A stretch of 64,000 nt of DNA from Thermoflexus hugenholtzii JAD2 (GTDB taxonomy: Bacteria > Chloroflexota > Anaerolineae > Thermoflexales > Thermoflexaceae), in NCBI RefSeq assembly GCF_900187885.1, contig NZ_FYEK01000003.1:315977-379976 (forward strand). The letters run 5' to 3'. Made by a program: the position numbers and the translations under genes. This document shows, piece after piece, positions 7,613 to 15,328 of this stretch (position 1 is its first letter; every line of letters starts with the position of its first letter). The notes under the pieces were generated by a model. It ran no database searches, was not told the DNA's origin, and saw nothing but the letters and a program-made list of their open reading frames with translations.

Positions 7613-8725
7613 ATGGAGATCTGGATCCTAGATCCTTGGGGGACAGAGGAGCGGCGGGCCTGGGCGGAGGGGTGGACTCGGCACAGCCGGCACCAAATCC
7701 GCCGGCTCGCCCTCCCCGCGGATCCGCTCCCACCCGACCCCGTCCGCGGGCGGGAGCGAGCCTTGGCCCTCGCCCGCCGCATCCGCCGCGCCCTCACCGG
7801 ATCCGCCACCCCGGATCCAACCCGCCTGCCCGCCGGCCGGCCCCACCTCCTCCTGGCCCTGGACGGCATGGATGTCGCCGTCTTCCGGGAAGCGACCGCC
7901 GATCTTCTGGAGGGGATCCCCGTCTGGATCTACTGGCACGACAGCGCCCTCGGGCGGCGGCGCTTATCGGATCCCAACCGCGCGGCCCTGGAGGCGTCGT
8001 CCGCCCGCGCCGCGGACCGCCTGCTCTTCAACGCCGAGGGGCACCGCCAGCGCTTCCTAACTGCTCTACAGGCCATCGACCCAGCTGCGGCCGCCATGGG
8101 GGCAGCCCGCTCGGCCACCCTCCCACCCGGCTTCTCCTTCCCTACCTCATCTCCCCGGCTAACGGCCCCCGAGGCCATGGGATGGTTCCTCTGGATCTTT
8201 CGAGGCGATCTGGAGGCCCTCGATCGCCTCCTGGACGCCATGGGGCTGGCGGCGGCGAAAGGGATCGACTTCCGCCTGATCGCGCTGAGTGAAGATCCGC
8301 CCCGAGCGGCCCGCGCCCTCGAGCGGCTCCCCCGCCCCCTGAAGGCCCGCCTGTTTGGGATCCTCCATCCGGAGGACCCTGAGGCCAGCCGCTGGGCCGC
8401 CCGAAGCCACGCCCTCCTGGAAACAGACCCGGAGACCCGCTCCCCCATCTGGACTATGACCTTCGCCGCCCGAGGGATCCCTCCCTGGGTTCCCGAGGGG
8501 TCCGTGCTGGCGGAGCTGTTGCCCGGATTGCCCACGTGGCGAAACGGAAGGGAACTGGCGGAGTGGATCGAGATGGAACGAGGGGGCGCCGCGTCGGCCT
8601 CCTCCCGCATCCCTACTCGAGGATTCACCTTTTGGCTGGAAGCCCTTCGGCCCTATGCGTGGCCTGCCCTCGCCGCCCGCTATGATGCGTCCATGGCCGG
8701 CGGAGAAGCGGAGGGCGCGCCTTGA
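7613..8725 (+). CDS. tRNA-queuosine mannosyltransferase-like protein (DUF3524-related)
   Basis: This 370-residue protein begins MEIWILDPWG and contains WAEGWTRHSRHQIRRLALP, LLLALDGMDVAVF, IYWHDSALG and AADRLLFNAEGHRQRFL. These match the order of motifs in DUF3524, the N-terminal domain of the GTDC1/queuosine-tRNA mannosyltransferase family, whose usual motifs include FHENQLxYP and AxxVxFNSxxNRxSF. The C-terminal half retains a GT-B-like FGILHPEDPEASRWAARSHALL but is weakly conserved. The ATG at 7613 follows GGGAAG; a longer open frame from 7508 has no support. It overlaps crtB tail-to-tail by 46 bases. Function is inferred and the substrate could differ. Confidence 0.6.
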   Translation: MEIWILDPWGTEERRAWAEGWTRHSRHQIRRLALPADPLPPDPVRGRERALALARRIRRALTGSATPDPTRLPAGRPHLLLALDGMDVAVFREATADLLEGIPVWIYWHDSALGRRRLSDPNRAALEASSARAADRLLFNAEGHRQRFLTALQAIDPAAAAMGAARSATLPPGFSFPTSSPRLTAPEAMGWFLWIFRGDLEALDRLLDAMGLAAAKGIDFRLIALSEDPPRAARALERLPRPLKARLFGILHPEDPEASRWAARSHALLETDPETRSPIWTMTFAARGIPPWVPEGSVLAELLPGLPTWRNGRELAEWIEMERGGAASASSRIPTRGFTFWLEALRPYAWPALAARYDASMAGGEAEGAP

Positions 8726-9666
8726 GCGCCCGGCCTGCGTTCCGCCCACCACGCGCGGAGGGCGATCCACAACCGGGCCACCGGGCCCAGGGCGGCGCGG
8801 CGGGTGAACACATCGTAGCCGTTGCGCTCGATCGCCCCGAGGATCCCCTGATACAGCTCGGCGGCGGCGCGGATGGCCACCCGCCCCTCCGGGGAGAGCC
8901 AGCGCAGGCCGGGGAGAGCGGCGGCGTAGAGGCGCCGCGCCCGCGTGATCTGGAAGCGCATGAAGGCCCGCCATCGGGCATCCACCCGCCCCTCCGCAAT
9001 CTGCTCCTCTGAGATCCCGAAGGCCCGCAGCTCCTCCCGGGGCAGATACAGCCGGCCCGCTCGCCAATCCTCCCCCACATCCCGCAGGATGTTCGTGAGC
9101 TGCAGGGCCACTCCCAGCCGGACGGCGTAAAGGAGGGCTGAGCGATCCGTGTAGCCGATGATGAACATGCTCATCAGCCCCACCGTCGAGGCCACCCCGT
9201 AACAGTAAGCCGCCAGCTCCGCAAAGGTCTCGTAGGGACGCAAGTCCAGATCCCGGGCAACCCCATCCAGAAACTGCTCCACATAGCCGCGGGGGATGCG
9301 GTAGCGTCTTCGGGCATCGGCCCAGGCTACCAGCACCGGCTCGTCCGCCGGAGGCTGAGGGGAGAGGGCAAGAGCCCGCCACCGCGCCAGGGCCACCGCA
9401 GGATCGGTCCGCGGTGCATCGACCAAATCATCTGTTACCCGACAGAAGGCATAAAGGGCCCGCACCGCCCGTCGCTTCTCCGCCGGCAACAGGGACGAGG
9501 CCAAGGCGAAAGACCGGCTGTAACGCCGGATGATCCCCTCGCAGACCGCATACGCCCGATCCACATCCCCCACCCTCGGAGAAGACTCCAGAGCCTCCGA
9601 GCGGGCCGCCTCATACGCCCACCCCACAAGAGGACGCTCCCACTCCGCCCAGGTCTCCTCCCGCAT
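8680..9666 (-). CDS. crtB: Phytoene synthase
   Basis: This 328-residue squalene/phytoene synthase family enzyme condenses two geranylgeranyl diphosphates to phytoene, the first committed carotenoid step. Both aspartate motifs are present: RVTDDLVDAP (binding the first Mg/diphosphate) and QLTNILRDVGEDWRAGRLYLP. YSRSFALASSLLPAEKRRAVRALYAFCR is also typical. The ATG at 9666 (MREETWAEW) is preferred because GAGGGAGGGG precedes it; an upstream in-frame ATG at 9717 overlaps the promoter. It is divergent from crtI and shares its control region. Confidence 0.95.
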   Translation of the reverse strand: MREETWAEWERPLVGWAYEAARSEALESSPRVGDVDRAYAVCEGIIRRYSRSFALASSLLPAEKRRAVRALYAFCRVTDDLVDAPRTDPAVALARWRALALSPQPPADEPVLVAWADARRRYRIPRGYVEQFLDGVARDLDLRPYETFAELAAYCYGVASTVGLMSMFIIGYTDRSALLYAVRLGVALQLTNILRDVGEDWRAGRLYLPREELRAFGISEEQIAEGRVDARWRAFMRFQITRARRLYAAALPGLRWLSPEGRVAIRAAAELYQGILGAIERNGYDVFTRRAALGPVARLWIALRAWWAERRPGAQGAPSASPPAMDAS

Positions 9667-9698
9667 CGACCCCTCCCTCACCCCGAATGTCAAGGTCA

Positions 9699-9727
9699 AG
9701 GATAGCGCCTTGTCCATGTTTTGTCAA
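9699..9727 (-). promoter_or_regulatory. crtB promoter
   Basis: On the minus strand TTGACA (9727-9722), a 17-base spacer and TATCCT (9704-9699) lie about 30 bases upstream of the crtB start. The -35 hexamer overlaps the left arm of the inverted repeat at 9719-9754. Confidence 0.65.
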
Positions 9728-9754
9728 TATTTTGCCCACAAATCCTTGACAAAA
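9719..9754. promoter_or_regulatory. Candidate operator for the CarH/LitR-type repressor
   Basis: TTTTGTCA (9719-9726) and its exact inverse TGACAAAA (9747-9754), 20 bases apart, span both -35 elements of the divergent crtB and crtI promoters. The nearest regulator gene is the B12-dependent MerR-type repressor at 11437, so light-relieved repression of both promoters at once is the natural reading. Binding is inference. Confidence 0.5.
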
Positions 9755-9774
9755 TATGTGTGCCGTGGTAAGGT
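9746..9774 (+). promoter_or_regulatory. crtI operon promoter
   Basis: TTGACA (9746-9751), a 17-base spacer and TAAGGT (9769-9774; weak -10) precede crtI by about 110 bases. The good -35 and poor -10 would suit a regulated promoter. Confidence 0.5.
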
Positions 9775-9817
9775 GGAGTGGGGTGCACCGGGGGAGCGGA
9801 TCCCACTGGTTCCCGGG

Positions 9818-9847
9818 CGGGTCCCCCCGGTCAGCTGGGGGGACCCG
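9818..9847 (+). other. GC-rich hairpin in the crtI leader
   Basis: CGGGTCCCCCC (9818-9828) pairs perfectly with GGGGGGACCCG (9837-9847) around an 8-base loop. It lies between the crtI promoter and its ribosome binding site. There is no U-run, so it is not a standard terminator. A second possible stem (AGTGGG at 9777-9782 with CCCACT at 9802-9807) lies just upstream. Confidence 0.6.
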
Positions 9848-9882
9848 TCTCCGGGGAAATCCATTGGTCAAGGAGCGTGCCG

Positions 9883-11421
9883 ATGAGGACATTGGAGGTT
9901 GTAGTGATCGGAGCAGGGGTGGGGGGGATCGCCCTTGCTGCCCGGCTGGCGCGACAGGGGGCGCGCGTGACCGTGTTCGAGAAGAACGAAGGGCCGGGAG
10001 GCCGCTGCGACCGCTGGGTGTGGGAGGGCCATCGCTTCGACACCGGGCCCACGCTGCTGTTGATGCCCGAGATCTTCGCCGAAACTTACGCTGAGCTCGG
10101 CGAGCGGCTGGAAGACCATCTCGCGCTGCGGCGGGTGGATCCCACTTACCTCGTGCATTTCGAAGATGGGACCGTCCTGCAGATGACGGCGGATCTGCCG
10201 ACGATGCGGGATCAGCTGGAGGCCCTGGAGCCGGGCAGCTTCACGGCCTTCCTGCGCTATCTCGCGGATGGGCACCGCTTCTACGAAGTCGCCCGGCGGG
10301 AGTTCATCGGGCGCAATTTTCGCCACTGGTGGGAATACTTCAGCCCTGCTCGCCTGCCCCTCCTCCTGCAGCTGCGGGCCCTCACGGCCCACTATCAGGA
10401 TGTGGGGCGCTATTTCCGGGATCCGCGGCTGCGCGCCGCCTTCACCTTCCAGGACATGTATCTGGGCCTCAGCCCTTTTGAGGCCCCCGCCACCTACGCG
10501 CTGCTGGCAGCGTCGGAGATCACCCAGGGCGTCTGGTTCCCCAAGGGAGGGATGTATCGGGTCGTGGAGTCCCTGACGGCCATCGCCGAAGGCCACGGCG
10601 TTCGCTTCCACTACCGCACCCCGGTGGCCGCGATCGAAGTCGATGAGGACCGGGTGACAGGGGTTCGTCTGGAGGGCGGGGAGCGAGTGCGGGCGGACCT
10701 CGTGGTGGCCAACGCCGACCTTCCCTATGTGTATCGCCATTTGCTTCCTCCGGGGCCGGAGGCGGAGGCCATGGCCCGGCTTCGTTACACATGCTCGGCG
10801 ATCACCTTCTACTGGGGCCTTCGGAAGTCGCTGCCCGACCTGTGGGCTCACAACGTGTTCCTGGCCGGAGACTATCGCAAGAGCTTCGAACAGATCTTCC
10901 GGGACCTCCGGCTGCCGGAGGAGCCCAGTTTCTACGTGCACGCCCCGGCCCGCCTCGACCCAGACGCCGCCCCGCCTGGCGAGGACACCGTGATGGTTTT
11001 GGTGCCCACCGGACATCTGCCTGCGGATGGTCGTCCGCCAGAGGACCTGCAGGCCATGGTGGAGCGGGCCCGAGCGGCGGTGGAGGCGCGTCTGGCTCGG
11101 GCCCTGGGGTGGCCGCTGGGGCCCTTGCGAAAGTTCGAACGGGTGTATACCCCGCACACGTGGCAGACGCGTTACCATCTGGAGCGCGGGGCCGCCTTCG
11201 GCCTAAGCCACACGTTCGCCCAGGTGGGCTACCTGCGCCCGGCGAATCGTCATCCGCGTTACCGCAACCTCTACTTCGTGGGCGCCAGCACGCATCCGGG
11301 GACCGGGTTACCGATCGTGTTGCTGTCGGCTCGGTTAACGGCCCAGCGCATCGTCGAGGAATGTGCGGCGTGGTTTGCAGCACGCCGCTATCCGGTGCCG
11401 AGGGCGTCAGCGACCGCGTAA
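9883..11421 (+). CDS. crtI: Phytoene desaturase
   Basis: This 512-residue FAD enzyme of the CrtI family desaturates phytoene towards lycopene. The N-terminal dinucleotide-binding motif is VVIGAGVGGIALAARLARQG, followed by NEGPGGRCDRW and HRFDTGPTLLLMPEIF. The C-terminal CrtI signature is YFVGASTHPGTGLPIVLLSA. The ATG at 9883 follows AAGGAG; the frame is open upstream to 9778 but that stretch encodes the leader hairpin. It is the first gene of the plus-strand carotenoid/photolyase operon, 15 bases before the CarH-type regulator. Confidence 0.94.
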   Translation: MRTLEVVVIGAGVGGIALAARLARQGARVTVFEKNEGPGGRCDRWVWEGHRFDTGPTLLLMPEIFAETYAELGERLEDHLALRRVDPTYLVHFEDGTVLQMTADLPTMRDQLEALEPGSFTAFLRYLADGHRFYEVARREFIGRNFRHWWEYFSPARLPLLLQLRALTAHYQDVGRYFRDPRLRAAFTFQDMYLGLSPFEAPATYALLAASEITQGVWFPKGGMYRVVESLTAIAEGHGVRFHYRTPVAAIEVDEDRVTGVRLEGGERVRADLVVANADLPYVYRHLLPPGPEAEAMARLRYTCSAITFYWGLRKSLPDLWAHNVFLAGDYRKSFEQIFRDLRLPEEPSFYVHAPARLDPDAAPPGEDTVMVLVPTGHLPADGRPPEDLQAMVERARAAVEARLARALGWPLGPLRKFERVYTPHTWQTRYHLERGAAFGLSHTFAQVGYLRPANRHPRYRNLYFVGASTHPGTGLPIVLLSARLTAQRIVEECAAWFAARRYPVPRASATA

Positions 11422-11436
11422 GCCAGGGAGGTCAGG

Positions 11437-12762
11437 ATGGAGGAGGCCGACCGGGCCCCCACCTACAACCTCCGCGCGGTGATACGCGAGACCGGGATCC
11501 GCCCGGACACGCTGCGGGCGTGGGAGCGCCGGTACGGGCTGCCGCGTCCCCACCGCACCCGTGGCGGGCATCGCCTTTACTCGCGTCGGGACATCGAGAT
11601 CATCCGCTGGTTGATGGCCCGAGAGGCGGAGGGGATGCGGATCGGCCAGGCCGTTGCCCTCTGGCGCGCCCTGGAGGCCGAAGGCCAGGACCCCCTTCGG
11701 GTTCGCCCAGTTCGCTCAACGCGGGACCAGCTTGCCGCCCTGCGGGCGGCCTGGATCGAGGCCTGCTTGCGCTTCGACGAGAAGGAGGCCGATCGGATCA
11801 TGGGCGAGGCCTTCGCCCTGTATCCGGTGGAGCAGGTGTGCCACGAGATCATCGAGGCAGGGCTCGGGGAGATCGGCGAGCGGTGGTATCGTGGGAAGGC
11901 CACCGCTCAACAGGAGCATTTCGCCTCCGCGCTGGCGATGCGCCGACTGAACGCCCTGATCGCGGCGGCTCCGCCTTCCGTGCGTCCCCAGCGGATCCTG
12001 ATCGGCTGCCCACCGGAGGAGTCCCATGCCCTGCCCGCTCTGCTCCTCACCCTCCTCCTCCGACGCCGAGGATGGGAGGTGATCTACCTGGGCCCCAATC
12101 TGCCTCTGCTGCGTTTGGAGGAGGCCCTGATCGCCATCCGCCCTCACCTCGTGATCATGCTGGCCCAGATGCTTCCGACCGCCGCCACCCTGGCCGACGC
12201 CGCTGAGATCGTCGCCCAAAAGGGGATCCCACTGGGCTACGGTGGGCGGATCTTCCAGCGACCGGGGCTGGGGGACGCCATCCCAGGGGCTTTCCTCGGC
12301 ACCACGTGGGAGGAGGCCGTAAGCCGAGCGGAGGCCCTCGTGGCCCTCGGGCGCCCCATCCCGCCGCTTGCGCCACTTCCCGAGGCCTTCCGCCGGGCCC
12401 TCCAGGCCTACCGTGCCGCCCGGCCCCAGCTGGAGCTGGAGATCTGGCAAGCATGCGGGACGATCCAAGCTTTGCTGGAGTCCCTGGATTTAGGACCGAT
12501 GACCCCTCTGCGGATCATGGAGGCCGCCCTACGGCTCGGGCGGCCGGAAGCGGTGGCCGAGGAATGGCGATGGGCGGCCGGCTTGCTGCGCCATCACGGC
12601 GGGTCGGTCTCCCTCCTGGCCGAGCTCACCCGTGCCTATGCCGGAGCCCTGCGCCGCCTCCTGAGCGGGGAACCCGCGGTCATCCGGCTGGCGGAAGTTT
12701 TGGAGGCCTGCTTGACCTCTCTGGAGGGATCGGAATGCGGTTCCGACACGCCTTCATCGTGA
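11437..12762 (+). CDS. carH: CarH/LitR-type B12-dependent photoreceptor transcriptional repressor
   Basis: This is a 441-residue regulator. Residues 8-75 are a MerR-type winged helix (IRPDTLRAWERRYGLPRPHR, GGHRLYSRRDIEIIRWL). A helical B12-cap region (about 100-170) contains W150, nine residues, then E160-H161, the Wx9EH signature of CarH photoreceptors. The Rossmann B12-binding domain has E195-x-H197, where H197 would be the lower cobalt ligand; the last residue of ExHxxG is P instead of G. In the known family, adenosylcobalamin drives tetramer binding to DNA in the dark and light releases it. The final 130 or so residues go beyond the usual CarH length and are of unknown role. It is probably autoregulated within the operon it controls. 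Confidence 0.88.
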   Translation: MEEADRAPTYNLRAVIRETGIRPDTLRAWERRYGLPRPHRTRGGHRLYSRRDIEIIRWLMAREAEGMRIGQAVALWRALEAEGQDPLRVRPVRSTRDQLAALRAAWIEACLRFDEKEADRIMGEAFALYPVEQVCHEIIEAGLGEIGERWYRGKATAQQEHFASALAMRRLNALIAAAPPSVRPQRILIGCPPEESHALPALLLTLLLRRRGWEVIYLGPNLPLLRLEEALIAIRPHLVIMLAQMLPTAATLADAAEIVAQKGIPLGYGGRIFQRPGLGDAIPGAFLGTTWEEAVSRAEALVALGRPIPPLAPLPEAFRRALQAYRAARPQLELEIWQACGTIQALLESLDLGPMTPLRIMEAALRLGRPEAVAEEWRWAAGLLRHHGGSVSLLAELTRAYAGALRRLLSGEPAVIRLAEVLEACLTSLEGSECGSDTPSS

Positions 12763-13181
12763 GCGCGCCCTTCGAACGGGTGGCGGCCTTCCACCGCGAT
12801 CCCATCGCCCTGGCCCGCCTGACGCCGCCTCCGCTGTCGATCCGCTGGATTCATCGCGAGCCGGTCGCCGAGGGAGCACGGGCCCGCTTCATCCTGCAGT
12901 GGGGCCCCGTCGCCATCCCATGGGAGGCGGTCCATCGGGAGGTCTCCGCAACAGGCTTCGTGGACGAGCAGGTGGCGGGACCGTTCCGAAGGTGGGTTCA
13001 CCGTCATCGCTTTCGGGAGATCGCCCCGGGGGTGACCGAGATCGTCGATGAGATCGAGGCGGCGCTGCCGCGGCATCCCCTCCGGGCGCTGGTGGCCCTG
13101 GCGATCTGGTTGGGGCTTCCCCTCCTCTTCGCCTACCGCGCCCGGGCTACCCGGCGCGCCCTTCAGACCGCCTCTCAATGA
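12735..13181 (+). CDS. SRPBCC-fold protein (START-like ligand-binding)
   Basis: This 148-residue protein starts MRFRHAFIVSAPFERVAAFH and continues with the alternating strands of a polyketide-cyclase/START-like fold (GPVAIPWEAVHREV, FVDEQVAGPFRRWVHRHRF, TEIVDEIEAALP). It ends in a hydrophobic helix (ALVALAIWLGLPLLFAYRAR). Such proteins bind small hydrophobic ligands. Its place between carH and a carotenoid desaturase suggests a role with carotenoids or their precursors, which is inference. It overlaps carH by 28 bases, with GGAGGGAT before its ATG. Confidence 0.7.
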   Translation: MRFRHAFIVSAPFERVAAFHRDPIALARLTPPPLSIRWIHREPVAEGARARFILQWGPVAIPWEAVHREVSATGFVDEQVAGPFRRWVHRHRFREIAPGVTEIVDEIEAALPRHPLRALVALAIWLGLPLLFAYRARATRRALQTASQ

Positions 13182-13193
13182 GGAGAAGATCCC

Positions 13194-14753
13194 ATGCGTG
13201 TCGTTGTGATCGGAGCGGGCATCGGCGGGCTGACGACGGCCGCCATCCTCGCCCACGACGGGCTAGAGGTGGAGGTGCTGGAGGCCCACACGGATCCGGG
13301 GGGGTGCGCAGCCACCTTCTCCTATCGAGGTTTTCGCTTCGACGCAGGGGCAACGCTGGCCGGCGGGTTCGCCCCGGGGATGCCCATGGCGATCCTGGGG
13401 GAACGGCTGGGGATCTCGTGGGGCATCCATCCGGAGGCCCTCGCCATGCAGGTTCACCTGCCCGATGGGACGACGATCTCCCGCTGGACGGATCGAGAGC
13501 GGTGGCGGATAGAACGGCGCGCGCACTTCGGCGCAGCGGGAGAGCCCTTTTGGGCGTGGCAGGAGCAGACCGCTCAAGCCCTTTGGGATCTCGCGCGAGA
13601 AGGGTTTCCCTGGCCCCCTCAGGACGCCGGTGAAGGATGGAGGCTCTTTCGGAGGGCAACCGCCTGGCTGCGGCGGCATCCGGGGATGTGGAGCTCCATC
13701 GTTCAGGATGCCTTCCGCCCGGTGGCGGCGCGGCTGCCTGAAGGGGAACGATTGCGCTTGTTCGTGGATGCCCAGTTGATGATCAGCGCCCAAGCCCCTG
13801 CAGCGCGGGCCAACGCTCTCTACGGAGCGGTCGCCCTGGATCTCCCACACACCGGTGTCGGGTCCATGCCTGGCGGCATCGGGGCGATCGCTGAGCGGCT
13901 GGTGGAGGCTGTGCGAAGGGCCGGGGGGCGGGTGCGCTTCGGCCAGGAGGTCCAACGGGTTCGGCGTTCCGGGCCGCGCGCCTTCCGCGTGGAGACAGGC
14001 GCCGGGGAAGGGATGGAGGCAGACGTCGTGATCTTCAACCTGCCGCCCAGCAACGCGGCCGCCCTGCTGGGTGAGGAGGCGCCGCCCATCCTGCGCAGGC
14101 TCCCGGAGGCCCCGCCCGACGGCTGGGGCGCCTTCATGGTCTACCTGGGGGTGCCGGAGGATCGGATCCCCCCGAACCTGCCGCTCCACCACCAGATCCT
14201 GACTGAAGAGGGGCTTGCGGAGGGAGGGATGATCTTCCTAACTCTCAGCCCATCGTGGGACCCCACTCGTGCTCCACCGGGGTTTCGATCCATTACCCTC
14301 AGCACCCACACGGCCCTGGCGCCCTGGTGGGAGGCGCTGGCCCGCAGCCCCCAAGCTTACGCAGCCCGGAAGGCCGAGCTGACCGCGCGCGTCCTCCGGG
14401 CAGCCCGCCGCCTCCTCCCCGATCTGCCCGCATCCGAGGCGGAGTGGCCGGAAGGATGGGTCCTCCGGACCGCCACGCCGGTCACCTTCCATCAGTTTAC
14501 CCGCCGTGCCCGGGGATGGGTGGCCGGTTTCCCCCAGACTTCCCTGTGGCGATATATCGGCCCTCGCCTGGCCCCTGGGTTGTGGCTCGTGGGAGACGCC
14601 ATCTTCCCCGGCCCCTCGATCCCCGCCGTGGCCCTGGGAGCCATGCGCGTGGCCCAGCAGGTGCAGCGCGAAGCGGCCCGGGCCCGGCGCTGGCTTCTCT
14701 GGGGCCGTCCGCTCCCTTCATCCTCTTCGCTTTCTGGAGGCTCGATCCGATGA
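13194..14753 (+). CDS. CrtI-family FAD carotenoid desaturase or isomerase (CrtD-like)
   Basis: This 519-residue FAD oxidoreductase has VVVIGAGIGGLTTAAILAHD, then DPGGCAATFSYRGFRFDAGATLAGGF and a C-terminal LWLVGDAIFPGPSIPAVALGAMR. The GCA-TF-YRGFRFDAGAT pattern is typical of CrtD-type C-3',4' desaturases and related carotene isomerases rather than phytoene desaturases, so it probably acts on a later carotenoid intermediate. It starts 12 bases after the SRPBCC gene and its stop overlaps the next start (ATGA). The exact reaction cannot be assigned from sequence alone. Confidence 0.75.
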   Translation: MRVVVIGAGIGGLTTAAILAHDGLEVEVLEAHTDPGGCAATFSYRGFRFDAGATLAGGFAPGMPMAILGERLGISWGIHPEALAMQVHLPDGTTISRWTDRERWRIERRAHFGAAGEPFWAWQEQTAQALWDLAREGFPWPPQDAGEGWRLFRRATAWLRRHPGMWSSIVQDAFRPVAARLPEGERLRLFVDAQLMISAQAPAARANALYGAVALDLPHTGVGSMPGGIGAIAERLVEAVRRAGGRVRFGQEVQRVRRSGPRAFRVETGAGEGMEADVVIFNLPPSNAAALLGEEAPPILRRLPEAPPDGWGAFMVYLGVPEDRIPPNLPLHHQILTEEGLAEGGMIFLTLSPSWDPTRAPPGFRSITLSTHTALAPWWEALARSPQAYAARKAELTARVLRAARRLLPDLPASEAEWPEGWVLRTATPVTFHQFTRRARGWVAGFPQTSLWRYIGPRLAPGLWLVGDAIFPGPSIPAVALGAMRVAQQVQREAARARRWLLWGRPLPSSSSLSGGSIR

Positions 14754-15328
14754 ACGCCCTGCGCATCCTGGAGGATTTCTACCGCGGGATCATGGCCAGC
14801 TATCCCCCGCAAGGGGAAGCCCTGCTCGCCCGGGTCCGGCCGGAGGCCTGGCGGCAGCTTGCCTTCCGCTACACACTATCGGTCGAGGCGATGACCCAGA
14901 TAAGCCACATCATCGAAGAGCAGGCGATGCAGCATCCCCGACCGGTCTGCTTCCATGTCTCGTTCCAGACCCTGTCCCGCTTCCTGCCCCAGCGCGAGCG
15001 TTACCGAGCGCTGGCCCCCCGGGTGGAGCGGCTCTGGCTATATGGGGCCTTCGATGTGGCGGACCCCGAGGAGGCCCAAGTGGGCCCGAACGTGATCCTC
15101 ATCGATACGGAAGGAACCCTTCTGTTGTCCTACTGGTTCGTCATCGCGTATGGGCCCGGGCTCTCGATGTGCCTGCTCGCCCGGGAGATCCCGGCGTTGG
15201 ACGGCCAGGGCCGATTTTACGAGGGATTCTATACTTTTGAGCCCACAGTGGCCTATGAAGTTCTCTCCATGCTCCACCTGGCCTTTCCGAAACAGGTGCC
15301 TGTGCCGACACCGGTGGAGGAATTGTGA
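14750..15328 (+). CDS. DICT-type sensory domain protein
   Basis: This 192-residue protein has a central CFHVSFQTLSRFLPQRERYR segment, then VERLWLYGAFDV and LLLSYWFVIAYGPGLSMCLLARE. This resembles the DICT domain, a putative sensor module often attached to light-sensing signalling proteins. The N-terminal 60 residues are helical. It has no output domain of its own. Its start overlaps the CrtD-like stop and its stop overlaps the photolyase start region, so it is tightly co-translated with light-response genes. A sensor or adaptor for light stress is inferred. Confidence 0.65.
   Translation: MNALRILEDFYRGIMASYPPQGEALLARVRPEAWRQLAFRYTLSVEAMTQISHIIEEQAMQHPRPVCFHVSFQTLSRFLPQRERYRALAPRVERLWLYGAFDVADPEEAQVGPNVILIDTEGTLLLSYWFVIAYGPGLSMCLLAREIPALDGQGRFYEGFYTFEPTVAYEVLSMLHLAFPKQVPVPTPVEEL

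Noticed and set aside
9667-9882. A cobalamin riboswitch in the crtB-crtI region, given the B12-dependent regulator
   Set aside because: No B12-box-like sequence was found; only simple hairpins are visible.
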